Virus record (IMG/VR): IMGVR_UViG_3300050821_004425
Location: 1 to 28,286 of that record
Reading direction: 5' to 3' (one strand)
Origin: a virus
DNA: 28,286 bases
Shown: piece after piece, positions 12,410-19,677 of the stretch
How the letters are laid out: each line of letters starts with the position of its first letter
Numbering within the stretch: the first letter of the stretch is position 1
The notes under the pieces: generated by a model
What the model was told of the DNA's origin: nothing
Database searches by the model: none
What the model saw: the letters and a program-made list of their open reading frames with translations, nothing else
Made by a program: the position numbers and the translations under genes

Positions 12410-15077
12410 GGCGAACTGCGAAGCCTGTCCGCTCTTCGACAGGGACTACGCATTCGTGCCCAGTACGGGCCCGTCCAGAGCTAGAATTGCCCTGGTCGGG
12501 CAGAATCCTGGATCCCAAGAGATCAGGATAGGTAAGCCGTTCACCGGTCCAAGCGGCAGACTCCTAGATCAAGTCTTGAAGCACTACAAGCTCGACCGTT
12601 CCGAAATGCTAGTGACTAACGCTGTCTCTTGTACGCATCGTCAAGACTCTACCATGAAGCCTCCGGCAGCTGCAGTGGCAGCCTGTCGTCCGAGACTCAT
12701 GGAAGAACTACACCAGCGTGGAGCCGAGAAGATCGTCTCGATGGGTAACGTCCCGTCTCAAGGGTTCCTCGGCGTAAGAGATTCGATCACCCGCCTACGA
12801 GTAGGCGCTGCCCGCGACCTAGAGATAACCGCAGGGCACTTCGCCAAGCTGTACTGTACGTATCACCCAGCTGCATGTCTCCGGGGAGCGCAGTACTTCC
12901 CGTCAATGGTCAATGACTTCGGCAAACTAGTCAAGCCGCCTCCCCCATGGCAGGAGCCTACGTATGTTGTCTGGGAAGATTCGATCACAGCTATCCGCGG
13001 TATCAAGGAAATGCAACGTAGAGGGATCAGTCGAATATCTCTCGACATCGAAACATCCGTACCTGCCGATAAAGATACCAGTTTTGACCACCCGTATCGG
13101 TACAAGATACTTTGCATTGGCTTGGCCTATTCACCGACTAAGGCTATTGTCATCGGGAGAGCAGCCTGTCAGGACCCGCTCGTCCTAAAGATGCTGAAAC
13201 AGTTCCTAGTCGGCAAGACAATCATCTGCCAAAACGGTAAGTTCGACAAGCAAGGCCAATACGCGCACGGCTGCGACTTCACGTTCACGTCTGACACGAT
13301 GCTACAGTCGTACGTCATGGATGAGAGGCCTGGTATTCATGGACTCAAGGTCCAGCTCGAAGAGAAGCTCGGGTATCCGAGATATGCTGACGAGATCACG
13401 CAATACGTCGGAAAAGGCAAAGCGAAGTCGTTCGCGAACATTCCCCTTGATATCCTTTACCGCTACAACGCATACGACACGTGCGGCACTTTCGCTCTGG
13501 ACGAATACAACATGGAGCTGCTACACGGGGATGATTGGGCTGCACCCGTCCGAGATCGGCATGACGGTGAACGTTGGGGACTCGTTCGGCTTCACAGTTT
13601 CATGGTCCAAACAGCCAATAACCTCTCCTACGTGGAGCTCAATGGGTTTCCCGTTGACCTCAAGTACAATGCAGAGCTCACCAAGGTCTACGACGGAGAG
13701 CTAGCTCGACTGGAACAGGACATGTTCGATCTACTCGACGGTGTAAGATTCAACCCGCGGTCTCCGCAACAGTTGAAGAAGATCTTCGCCAACATGAACG
13801 TCCCGCTTCCTATGGTCCGTAGACCTAACGGAACGGTGTCCGCCTCTACGGCAGCGGACGTATTGAAGGACTTGTACGAGAAGTACAAGTCAATCACTAC
13901 TAAGGCGATAGGCAGGTCCGATACGCCTGAAATCGTATACGAGAGTACTGAAGAGGCTTTCCTTCGAGCCCTGCTGGCATATCGTAAGTTCGCCAAGATG
14001 AACGGCACATACGTCCGTGGATTGAAGAAGCACGTATGGAAGGGCCGAGTCTTCCCGACGATCATGATTCACTCTACCGTATCGGGCAGGACATCACAGA
14101 AGAGACCGTCGCTTCAGGTCATTCCTCACGCTAACGAGATCAAGAGGCAGTTCGTTACGTCGGACTACAACAAGTGGCGATACGACTGGGAACCGTACCG
14201 CGACTACAGCGTACTGTGTGAATTTGACTATAAGCAGATCGAACTACGGGTGCTAACCTGGCTAGCTCAAGAGGAGTACTTCCGTGAGATATTCGCAGAC
14301 GAGAACCGGGACCTATTCAAAGAACTTCTTCCAGTTGTCAGACCCGAGCGGTCTAAGAAGACTAATCTACACCCCAAGGACAGACGAAATATCGTCAAAG
14401 CCTTCGTCTACGGATTGGCTTACGGCCGAGAGGCAAGCTCCATTGCCGAGGAGTACGGGATACCGGATCAGGATGCTCAGGAAATGTACCGTGACTTTTT
14501 CCGGGCTATCCCGAATATTGTCAGGTTCAGAAATCAGGTCAAGCGAGACGCGGTGTCGCAGAACGACCTCGTCACTCCTTTCGGACGGAGAAGAAGGTTC
14601 TGGCTAGTCACTCCGGACAATAAGAAGGAAGTTGAGAACGAGGCGCTGTCATTCTATCCACAGTCCATTGCATCCGATATAGCGATACAGGCATTCAACT
14701 GGTTGAGACCGCAACTAAAGGGAATTGCATACGTACGTAACCTTGTACACGACGCTATCTTCACGGAGTGCAAGGAAAGTAACCTGGAGAGAGTAGCGGA
14801 CATAGTCATTTCTACCATGCAGGCGTCAGCTTACGCCGTCATGGGCGATTACGTCAAGATCGGCGTAGATGCGGAGGTAGGCAGAACATGGGGCGATATG
14901 ATCAGCCTAGAGAGTTGGCTCGACGGGAAGAGACCCTACCCGTCGGAAGTGGCCGTGAGACAGACAGCCGTTCTAGTTCCGCACACTACGCCGACGCTCA
15001 GTTTGGCAGGCCCGATTGGGTCATGTGCGGATTTCAATGGGGCCAAGGAGTGCGAGTCCTCGCTAGTAAGATTCTGA
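12390..15077 (+). CDS. UDG-like / 3'-5' exonuclease / family A DNA polymerase fusion
   Basis: The 895-residue protein has three parts. Residues 1-185 resemble Fe-S (family 4-type) uracil-DNA glycosylases: C10, C13, C81 and C99 as likely cluster ligands, VGQNPGSQE at 36-44, GKPFTGPSGRLL, and TYHPAACLRG at 157-166. Residues about 195-390 form a DnaQ-type proofreading exonuclease with D219/E221 (LDIET), N282/D286 (QNGKFD) and YNAYDT at 359-364. The polymerase domain has motif A FDYKQIELR (D613), an O-helix with R666, K670, Y674 and Y678-G679, and motif C VHDAI (D788). Tyr at 674 replaces the Phe of E. coli Pol I; the Glu after HD is Ala. It is the replicative polymerase candidate. Confidence 0.9.
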   Translation: MEPRHPKANCEACPLFDRDYAFVPSTGPSRARIALVGQNPGSQEIRIGKPFTGPSGRLLDQVLKHYKLDRSEMLVTNAVSCTHRQDSTMKPPAAAVAACRPRLMEELHQRGAEKIVSMGNVPSQGFLGVRDSITRLRVGAARDLEITAGHFAKLYCTYHPAACLRGAQYFPSMVNDFGKLVKPPPPWQEPTYVVWEDSITAIRGIKEMQRRGISRISLDIETSVPADKDTSFDHPYRYKILCIGLAYSPTKAIVIGRAACQDPLVLKMLKQFLVGKTIICQNGKFDKQGQYAHGCDFTFTSDTMLQSYVMDERPGIHGLKVQLEEKLGYPRYADEITQYVGKGKAKSFANIPLDILYRYNAYDTCGTFALDEYNMELLHGDDWAAPVRDRHDGERWGLVRLHSFMVQTANNLSYVELNGFPVDLKYNAELTKVYDGELARLEQDMFDLLDGVRFNPRSPQQLKKIFANMNVPLPMVRRPNGTVSASTAADVLKDLYEKYKSITTKAIGRSDTPEIVYESTEEAFLRALLAYRKFAKMNGTYVRGLKKHVWKGRVFPTIMIHSTVSGRTSQKRPSLQVIPHANEIKRQFVTSDYNKWRYDWEPYRDYSVLCEFDYKQIELRVLTWLAQEEYFREIFADENRDLFKELLPVVRPERSKKTNLHPKDRRNIVKAFVYGLAYGREASSIAEEYGIPDQDAQEMYRDFFRAIPNIVRFRNQVKRDAVSQNDLVTPFGRRRRFWLVTPDNKKEVENEALSFYPQSIASDIAIQAFNWLRPQLKGIAYVRNLVHDAIFTECKESNLERVADIVISTMQASAYAVMGDYVKIGVDAEVGRTWGDMISLESWLDGKRPYPSEVAVRQTAVLVPHTTPTLSLAGPIGSCADFNGAKECESSLVRF

Positions 15078-15268
15078 CACATGCAGAACTACAGTACTTG
15101 ACCCCCATTGCCGTAATGGCTAGGCGAAGAGAACTTTCCCTTACGTGCTGGATAGGCGTTGGAGGAAACAACGATACGGTACTCATTGACGCTCCGGACT
15201 ATCCCTCGGCTATGGAAGCGCTATTCCGCCAGTGGAGCCCGAACCGTAAGAAGGAGATCGAAGCTTGA
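15023..15268 (+). CDS. Hypothetical protein overlapping polymerase end
   Basis: The frame is open from 14888, deep inside the polymerase gene, but the likely start is ATG 15023 or GTG 15050 (81 or 72 residues). AAGGAG at 15045-15050 runs into the GTG, so neither start has a well-spaced ribosome site. The protein has a helical N-terminus, a beta-rich middle (LSLTCWIGVGGNNDTVLID) and a basic end. Its stop overlaps the next start (TTGA). No family recognised. Confidence 0.5.
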   Translation: MCGFQWGQGVRVLASKILTHAELQYLTPIAVMARRRELSLTCWIGVGGNNDTVLIDAPDYPSAMEALFRQWSPNRKKEIEA

Positions 15269-15612
15269 GATCCGTACTGTTCATCGACGGCTATGCAAAA
15301 GGCCACGTAATACCCTGCGACGAGAAGGCTTACGTGTGGCGAGTAGCAATCCCCCACGAACCTCTGATAACTGAATACGACCCGGACGAGCCTATCCCGA
15401 CTCTTCGGACCGAAGACTACTACTTCCACATGATAGGGTTCTACGGACTCGTTATCCAGATAGCGTCTATCCACATGAACTACGGAAATATAGATCCGCA
15501 CGATATGCAAATAGTCCTAAGTCGGGGAGCTAAGCAAGCGGCGGTCGAGATGCCGGCAAGGGGAGGATCCGGTCGCAACCCGGTACAGAGGGTTTACCAG
15601 CAGAAGAAGTAG
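15265..15612 (+). CDS. Hypothetical protein, 115 aa
   Basis: TTG start overlapping the previous stop (TTGA). The first 95 residues appear globular, with beta-type segments (SVLFIDGYAKG, YVWRVAIPHE) and aromatic residues around YYFHMIGFYG. The C-terminal 20 residues are basic and Gly-rich (ARGGSGRNPVQRVYQQKK), a possible nucleic-acid-binding tail. Unknown family. Confidence 0.55.
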   Translation: MRSVLFIDGYAKGHVIPCDEKAYVWRVAIPHEPLITEYDPDEPIPTLRTEDYYFHMIGFYGLVIQIASIHMNYGNIDPHDMQIVLSRGAKQAAVEMPARGGSGRNPVQRVYQQKK

Positions 15613-15656
15613 GCATCTGGTCCCGCCTCCCACCGCCACACATTAAAGGAGTAGTC

Positions 15657-15941
15657 ATGCAGATCGGAATAGCCAATACTAAGGCTAGCGTTAACAACTC
15701 GGCTACATACAATTCAGCAATCGCGGGAGCAGCAGCCGGACTGATATTCGCGCTGCTCAATCAGTACGTATTCAAGGGGCATGTACCGTCTGGAATCACA
15801 GCAGCGATCTATACCCTGATTTGCGCAATCTCAACGGCCGTAGCTGGATTCTTGACTCGACGAGACTTCAAAGACGAGCCAGCTCCTGCTGATGCGCCTG
15901 CAGACGTCAAGGCCAGATTCCAGCAGGATTCGACGAGCTAA
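15657..15941 (+). CDS. Two-helix membrane protein, holin-like
   Basis: AAAGGAG lies 5 bases before the ATG. The 94-residue protein has two hydrophobic helices (about AIAGAAAGLIFALLNQYVF and GITAAIYTLICAISTAVAGF), separated by a short turn, then RR and an acidic C-terminal tail. This size and plan match class II holins. It lies on the rightward strand about 0.9 kb from the end of the lysin gene on the other strand. Holin function is inferred only from topology. Confidence 0.65.
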   Translation: MQIGIANTKASVNNSATYNSAIAGAAAGLIFALLNQYVFKGHVPSGITAAIYTLICAISTAVAGFLTRRDFKDEPAPADAPADVKARFQQDSTS

Positions 15942-16106
15942 AGGATCTTGATGAGCTATATGTGCTCTCTTTTTCTTCCGCGCGTTGTCCTCGCTAAAAC
16001 AATGGAAGACTAGCGATGAACATAGAGCTATTATCCCCAATGACCCCGCAAGATCTTTTTTGGACAAATTTAGTCTCTCGATAAATAAATAAAGAAAGGC
16101 GGGCAC
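15942..16106 (+). other. AT-rich gap with T-tracts
   Basis: A 165-base stretch that is much richer in A and T than its neighbours. It contains a weak hairpin (GAGC/GCTC around TATATGT) followed by TCTTTTTCTT, so it could terminate the transcript of the holin-like gene. Next come CAAGATCTTTTTTGGAC and a run of TAAA repeats before AAAGAAAGG, the ribosome site of the next gene. TTGGAC at 16060-16065 and TAAATA at 16082-16087 could form a poor promoter. Two peptides of about 20 codons (ATG 15951, ATG 16018) are not convincing genes. Confidence 0.4.
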
Positions 16107-16328
16107 TTGTATAGCATACGAATATCGATTCCTGACGAGCTGATAGTCGAGCTCAGAGACTGGCTCCTGAACAAAGGATACGGAACATATCCTATTTCAG
16201 CCGAGTGGGAAAGTTCGGAAAGCGTGCCACACGCCGCAGCCAGAATACACACTATCCCAGAGCCTTGGAAGTCACTATACCCCGAAACGCTCATGATTCC
16301 GAATGAAAGGGCGGCTAGGCAAGAGTGA
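16107..16328 (+). CDS. Hypothetical protein, 73 aa
   Basis: TTG start with AAAGG upstream in the AT-rich gap. The protein begins YSIRISIPDELIVELRDWLL, similar in rhythm to a strand followed by a helix, and is rich in Trp/Pro later (EPWKSLYPE). The stop overlaps the next GTG (GTGA). No family recognised. Confidence 0.5.
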   Translation: MYSIRISIPDELIVELRDWLLNKGYGTYPISAEWESSESVPHAAARIHTIPEPWKSLYPETLMIPNERAARQE

Positions 16329-16777
16329 GGATCATCGCAATAGTACCCGGTAAGATAACCGGTTGGGCTGTCTGGGAAGAAGGACTGCCCATCGACCACG
16401 GAAGCATGGGCCCGAAAGAGCACCACGGCGAACTGTGGCGCCTGCTAGTAGGCGAATGGCAGCAGGCAGATACTGTTATCTGCCAGTCGTACACCAGGTC
16501 TCTTCGAGATACTGTATCAATCGAATACACGGGAACAATCAAGAGTGCGGCAGATGTCTTCAATATGAGACTAGTCATGCAAGGAGACCACGTACTAAAC
16601 AGTATAAGTAACCACAAGCTGAGACGGTGGGGGGCACAGCACACCAGCTGGTACGTAGATCGCTACCAGGTCGCAGCTGAAGGCCACATACTATTCCATC
16701 TTCTCCACAACGTCTACGTGCCTGAGGCGCTTAGGCAGCGTACGATACTGACTCTAAGGCCAGTCGCAGAGAATTAA
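16325..16777 (+). CDS. RuvC/RNase H-fold protein with degraded active site
   Basis: The start IIAIVPGKITGWAVWEEG matches the first strands of phage RuvC-like resolvases, which usually read ...LDPG-x-TTGWA.... Here the catalytic Asp is replaced by V7. The second acidic site, normally a Glu in a VVxE-type strand, reads VICQS. The C-terminal region, normally with a D-A motif, reads QVAAEGHILFH. The fold therefore seems kept while the expected metal ligands are missing. It may be a DNA-binding or structural derivative, or the alignment may be wrong and acidic residues lie elsewhere. 150 residues, close to the family's length. Last gene of the rightward arm. Confidence 0.55.
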   Translation: MRIIAIVPGKITGWAVWEEGLPIDHGSMGPKEHHGELWRLLVGEWQQADTVICQSYTRSLRDTVSIEYTGTIKSAADVFNMRLVMQGDHVLNSISNHKLRRWGAQHTSWYVDRYQVAAEGHILFHLLHNVYVPEALRQRTILTLRPVAEN

Positions 16778-16854
16778 GCCGGAGCCCGGCACAGTGTGAG
16801 ATCCCACACATCCCGCACTGAAAGAGGGGCGGACGCCTCAGACCGGGCTCCGGC
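16778..16854. terminator. Branched stem at junction of convergent arms
   Basis: Bases 16778-16789 (GCCGGAGCCCGG) pair perfectly with 16843-16854. The interior can form two small hairpins: GTGTG 16794-16798 with CACAC 16805-16809, and GAGG 16824-16827 with CCTC 16836-16839. It starts directly after the last rightward stop and ends 6 bases before the last leftward stop, so it would be the 3' end of both transcripts. As an inverted repeat it works on both strands. No U-tract is seen on either side. Confidence 0.65.
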
Positions 16855-16860
16855 AGCTTG

Positions 16861-17823
16861 TTATGACCAGGTTGCTCCACCATCGACAGATGTCACGGCC
16901 CTAGCGTGTATCACTAGTCCGTCTTCGATTGCGTAGGTCACGTTACCTGGATGAGCAGGCTGGCCCGGATTAGAGGCTACACCTGAGGCTGCCCACTTCT
17001 TACCGTCGGTTGTCGTGACCGTGCGGCAGTGTACAGACTGTCCGTCGATCGCGTAGACCACGATGCCCTCGTGCGGAGTAGTCTGAGGCACCTGCGGCAT
17101 GAACTGGTCCGCCCAGCTCGAATCCGCCACGTCGATGTCGCAGCTAGCCTCGCCGCAGGTCACCACGGGGTTAGACCCTGGAATGGGAGTATTCGCGTTT
17201 GTCAGGTTGTCACCGTACTGCACGTACACCCAACTAGTGTTCTGGACGAGTAGCTCCTGTGCCTGCTCTACGCTCCAGTTGTAGTCCGCCACGCCGTACC
17301 GTACCAGGCTCATGTCGACGCCTGCGTCTACGAGAGCCGTATTCAGCGCGCCGAGGTTGTCATAACCGACGTACAGCGTCGTCATCCAGTTACGAGCCGC
17401 CCGAGCCTTACAAGCCACTACAGCGGCGTCGTAGGTCCCGGCCAGACTCTCGATGTCGCCGACATCGGCAAGCCCAGCGGCCAGAACGAGCTGAGAGGGA
17501 GTCTGATCGATGAGAATGACACCGCATCCTCCGTTCTTGAACCGAGCTATCTCTTCCGCAGTCGCCTCGATGATCGAAGAGCCCGTTGCGTATAGGGCAA
17601 CGATTCCATCCTTGACAACGGGCACCTTACTTGAGTTGGCTGCTATCACATCTACGAATCCTACGAAGTTCACTGTCCGCCTTCTTTCTTCCGCCTTGAA
17701 ATGCTTGTCCATTTCGGCCTGCGCGTCCGCCTGACGCAAGTGCCTTCCTGTCCTCCACTTACAGTCTGGGCAGCCAGCTCTAAAGAACAGGAGCCCGGCG
17801 TGAGCCATTCCGTCATATCTCAC
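16861..17823 (-). CDS. Putative lysin with N-terminal zinc-finger-like extension
   Basis: From GTG at 17823, which overlaps the stop of the upstream gene (GTGA), the product is 320 residues. An internal GTG at 17673 behind AAGAAGGCGG gives 270 residues. The extension has CPDC (C18, C21), W23 and H41, a zinc-ribbon look. The main domain (NFVGFVDVI..., VILIDQTP, LYVGYDNLGALN, DYNWSVEQAQ, WVYVQYGD...DIDVADSSW) resembles GH25/DUF1906-type TIM-barrel lysozyme-like domains. The C-terminal 70 residues are a tandem repeat (VVYAIDGQSVHCRTVTTTDGKKW-like, twice), perhaps for wall binding. Located beside membrane proteins in a lysis region, so cell-wall hydrolysis is likely but not proven. Confidence 0.6.
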   Translation of the reverse strand: MRYDGMAHAGLLFFRAGCPDCKWRTGRHLRQADAQAEMDKHFKAEERRRTVNFVGFVDVIAANSSKVPVVKDGIVALYATGSSIIEATAEEIARFKNGGCGVILIDQTPSQLVLAAGLADVGDIESLAGTYDAAVVACKARAARNWMTTLYVGYDNLGALNTALVDAGVDMSLVRYGVADYNWSVEQAQELLVQNTSWVYVQYGDNLTNANTPIPGSNPVVTCGEASCDIDVADSSWADQFMPQVPQTTPHEGIVVYAIDGQSVHCRTVTTTDGKKWAASGVASNPGQPAHPGNVTYAIEDGLVIHARAVTSVDGGATWS

Positions 17824-18254
17824 TTGACGATCTTTTCGTCGAGAGCCTTGATCGCGTCCAGGACCTCCTTGATGCCCCCTTCCGTATGAGTATCTAGACG
17901 GTCGCACAGAAGTTCAGTATCCTCAAACGTCTTAGCAGCTCGAGCATCCGCCGCGATGCTCTGCAGGTTCTGCCCAACCATGATGACGCTCAGTAGGACT
18001 AGCTGCAGGAAGAAGGACGCGACCCACTGAACGATTCCGTAGGTCCCGCCCTTAATGGCCGTAGGCAGAGCCAGGCAGTCAAAGATCGCGAAGGCGTATG
18101 CGCACCACATCGTGCCGACGATCTTCGTACAGAATATGGCCAAGGTCTTATTGACTCTATCCCACCAGTGCTCTGATGGGAGATGATCGAGGGTATGCTC
18201 ATGGACAGGATGTCCATGTTTAGTAAAGCCCCAGCGAGGCTTCTTATCCGGCAT
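17820..18254 (-). CDS. DUF1003-like two-helix membrane protein
   Basis: A 144-residue protein. After a His-rich N-terminus (KHGHPVHEHTLDHLPSEHWWDRVN) come two hydrophobic segments (around IVGTMWCAYAFAIFDCLAL and VASFFLQLVLLSVIMVGQ). The end of the second, LQLVLLSVIMVGQNLQ, is the hallmark of DUF1003-like proteins of actinobacteria and their phages, followed by a charged helical tail. It is translated just upstream of the lysin and is coupled to it, so it is a holin candidate. AGAAGGCGGGCAT precedes its ATG. Confidence 0.65.
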   Translation of the reverse strand: MPDKKPRWGFTKHGHPVHEHTLDHLPSEHWWDRVNKTLAIFCTKIVGTMWCAYAFAIFDCLALPTAIKGGTYGIVQWVASFFLQLVLLSVIMVGQNLQSIAADARAAKTFEDTELLCDRLDTHTEGGIKEVLDAIKALDEKIVK

Positions 18255-18265
18255 ATGCCCGCCTT

Positions 18266-19138
18266 CTATTTATGGGATATTACTATTACTGCCAGAACGA
18301 TCGTGACCACCACCGACAGAAGCGCAACCCCGATAGCTATACTTGATCTCAACTGCTGGGCTGTCGAGGACCGCTCCATCTGCTGTAGTACATCATTCTC
18401 GCGTCTATCGATTACTGCATTACTACTTCCAGAGTTAGAACCCTCACCGCGGTCGATACGTTCCTTCAGTTCAGTGATACGGTCGGTCAGTGACTTCTCC
18501 AGGGTGGCGATCAGGGTGCCGATCTGGTCGATCTGCTTGGTGAACGAGGTCTCGCTCTTGGTAGCAGCGGTGGTGTTAGCGTCGTTCTGCTGCGCCACCG
18601 ATTCCTTCTGCGCCAGCAGCGCCGCGTCCAGTGCCTCTTTGCTGGCCTTTTTCTCCTGATCGCCTCGAGTATCACGTTCAGCAAACTGCAACTCGATGCC
18701 GCGGAACTTTTCCTCGTGCAGTTCTCGCAGGTGTGCTATCTCGGCCCGCGTCTCGGTCGGGATAGTACGTACCTCCTCGAAGGTCAGCCGGAGCTTTGCT
18801 TCCAGGGCGTTCAGCCTAGCCTCGATCAGACTCTGCAACGCATCGACCGCGGCGTCTCGAGATGGTCCGACTACGCCGAGAAGTCCCTTGACCTCACTGA
18901 ACTCAGCGTTTACCGCACGGACCTCAGCTTCCAGACGAGTAGACAACAGCAGTCGTACCGACTCGATCTCCCGTCTGATCTCTTCGGTGGCATTGTCTAG
19001 CTCGCGTCGAAGCTGTTCTGTAGTTAGCTTAGTAGGGTCAGGAACAGGAACCCAGCCGCCTCCGGGAGTAGAGCCGGCTATCCGTCCTACGCCAGGATTA
19101 TCCTGCCTAACAAAAAGCGTACTATCTTCCTCTGACAT
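18266..19138 (-). CDS. Long coiled-coil membrane protein
   Basis: A 290-residue protein: a Pro/Gly-rich N-terminus, then about 220 residues of charged heptad-like helix (TTEQLRRELDNATEEIRREI ... TLEKSLTDRITELKERIDRG), and one C-terminal membrane helix (SIAIGVALLSVVVTIVLAVIVI) ending in SHK. This plan, with AERDTRGDQEKKASKEAL in the middle, matches proteins common near lysins in Streptomyces and related phages. Possible roles are a holin partner, a spanin-like bridge or a tail-lysis linker; none can be decided from sequence. Confidence 0.7.
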   Translation of the reverse strand: MSEEDSTLFVRQDNPGVGRIAGSTPGGGWVPVPDPTKLTTEQLRRELDNATEEIRREIESVRLLLSTRLEAEVRAVNAEFSEVKGLLGVVGPSRDAAVDALQSLIEARLNALEAKLRLTFEEVRTIPTETRAEIAHLRELHEEKFRGIELQFAERDTRGDQEKKASKEALDAALLAQKESVAQQNDANTTAATKSETSFTKQIDQIGTLIATLEKSLTDRITELKERIDRGEGSNSGSSNAVIDRRENDVLQQMERSSTAQQLRSSIAIGVALLSVVVTIVLAVIVISHK

Positions 19139-19152
19139 CTACTACGCCCCCA

Positions 19153-19287
19153 CTACACCCACGAGTTACCTTGATATATACGAAACACGTTAACTGTTCT
19201 ATGTGCTAGAATCAACGGCGCGGTTATGGACGAACCTATAGCAATGACCACACCGCCCGTGACGCTTATGACGAGCGACACGTCCAA
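19153..19287 (-). CDS. Small single-pass membrane protein, 44 aa
   Basis: The TTG start at 19287 has TAGGAG six bases upstream, overlapping the stop of the previous gene, a strong translation signal. The 44-residue product is a hydrophobic helix (VSLVISVTGGVVIAIGSSI) then TAPLILAHRTVNVFRIYQ. It fills a gap that would otherwise be 158 bases without a gene on this densely packed strand. Function unknown; it is probably part of the membrane/lysis set. Confidence 0.6.
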   Translation of the reverse strand: MDVSLVISVTGGVVIAIGSSITAPLILAHRTVNVFRIYQGNSWV

Positions 19288-19296
19288 TGCATACTC

Positions 19297-19677
19297 CTAT
19301 ACGTGATACAGCCTATCCAGGTACTGCAGGCCGGGAGAAGGCTTAGGAATATTTCCGGGACAGTCCTGGCCAATAAAGGAATTCCTGGCCCCGAGAATGA
19401 GAGTCACGCCAAGCTTACTAGTCTGAGGAGATCCGCGACTAGCCTTAGCAACTACGGGCAAGCTAACCACCTCTCGCCAGAAGGAACAACTGCTCTCTAT
19501 ACGCTGTTCGTCAGCCCGGGTACGAAAGATCAACACCAACACCCCTAGGATGAGTATGCCTACTATTACGCACAGGGCGATGAACGCTGCCCGCTGAAGA
19601 GTCGATGCCTGACTCGCTATCTTGTGTAGACTCTCGTCCAGGTCAGAAGTAGGCCTGGGCTCTTCACTTCCCATCAC
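19297..19677 (-). CDS. Single-pass membrane protein, 126 aa
   Basis: The GTG at 19677 and an ATG right after it are both possible starts, inside the end of the upstream gene. Acidic N-terminus, one membrane helix (AAFIALCVIVGILILGVLVLIF), then a domain with SSCSFWREVVSLPV and a second Cys near QDCPGNIP that could form a disulphide outside the cell. Similar CxFW-containing small membrane proteins occur in lysis regions of actinophages. Function unknown. Confidence 0.6.
   Translation of the reverse strand: MMGSEEPRPTSDLDESLHKIASQASTLQRAAFIALCVIVGILILGVLVLIFRTRADEQRIESSCSFWREVVSLPVVAKASRGSPQTSKLGVTLILGARNSFIGQDCPGNIPKPSPGLQYLDRLYHV

Noticed and set aside
15951-16083. Two tiny frames (ATG 15951 and ATG 16018) in the AT-rich gap
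   Set aside because: Each is only about 20 codons, without coupling to neighbours; not enough support for genes.
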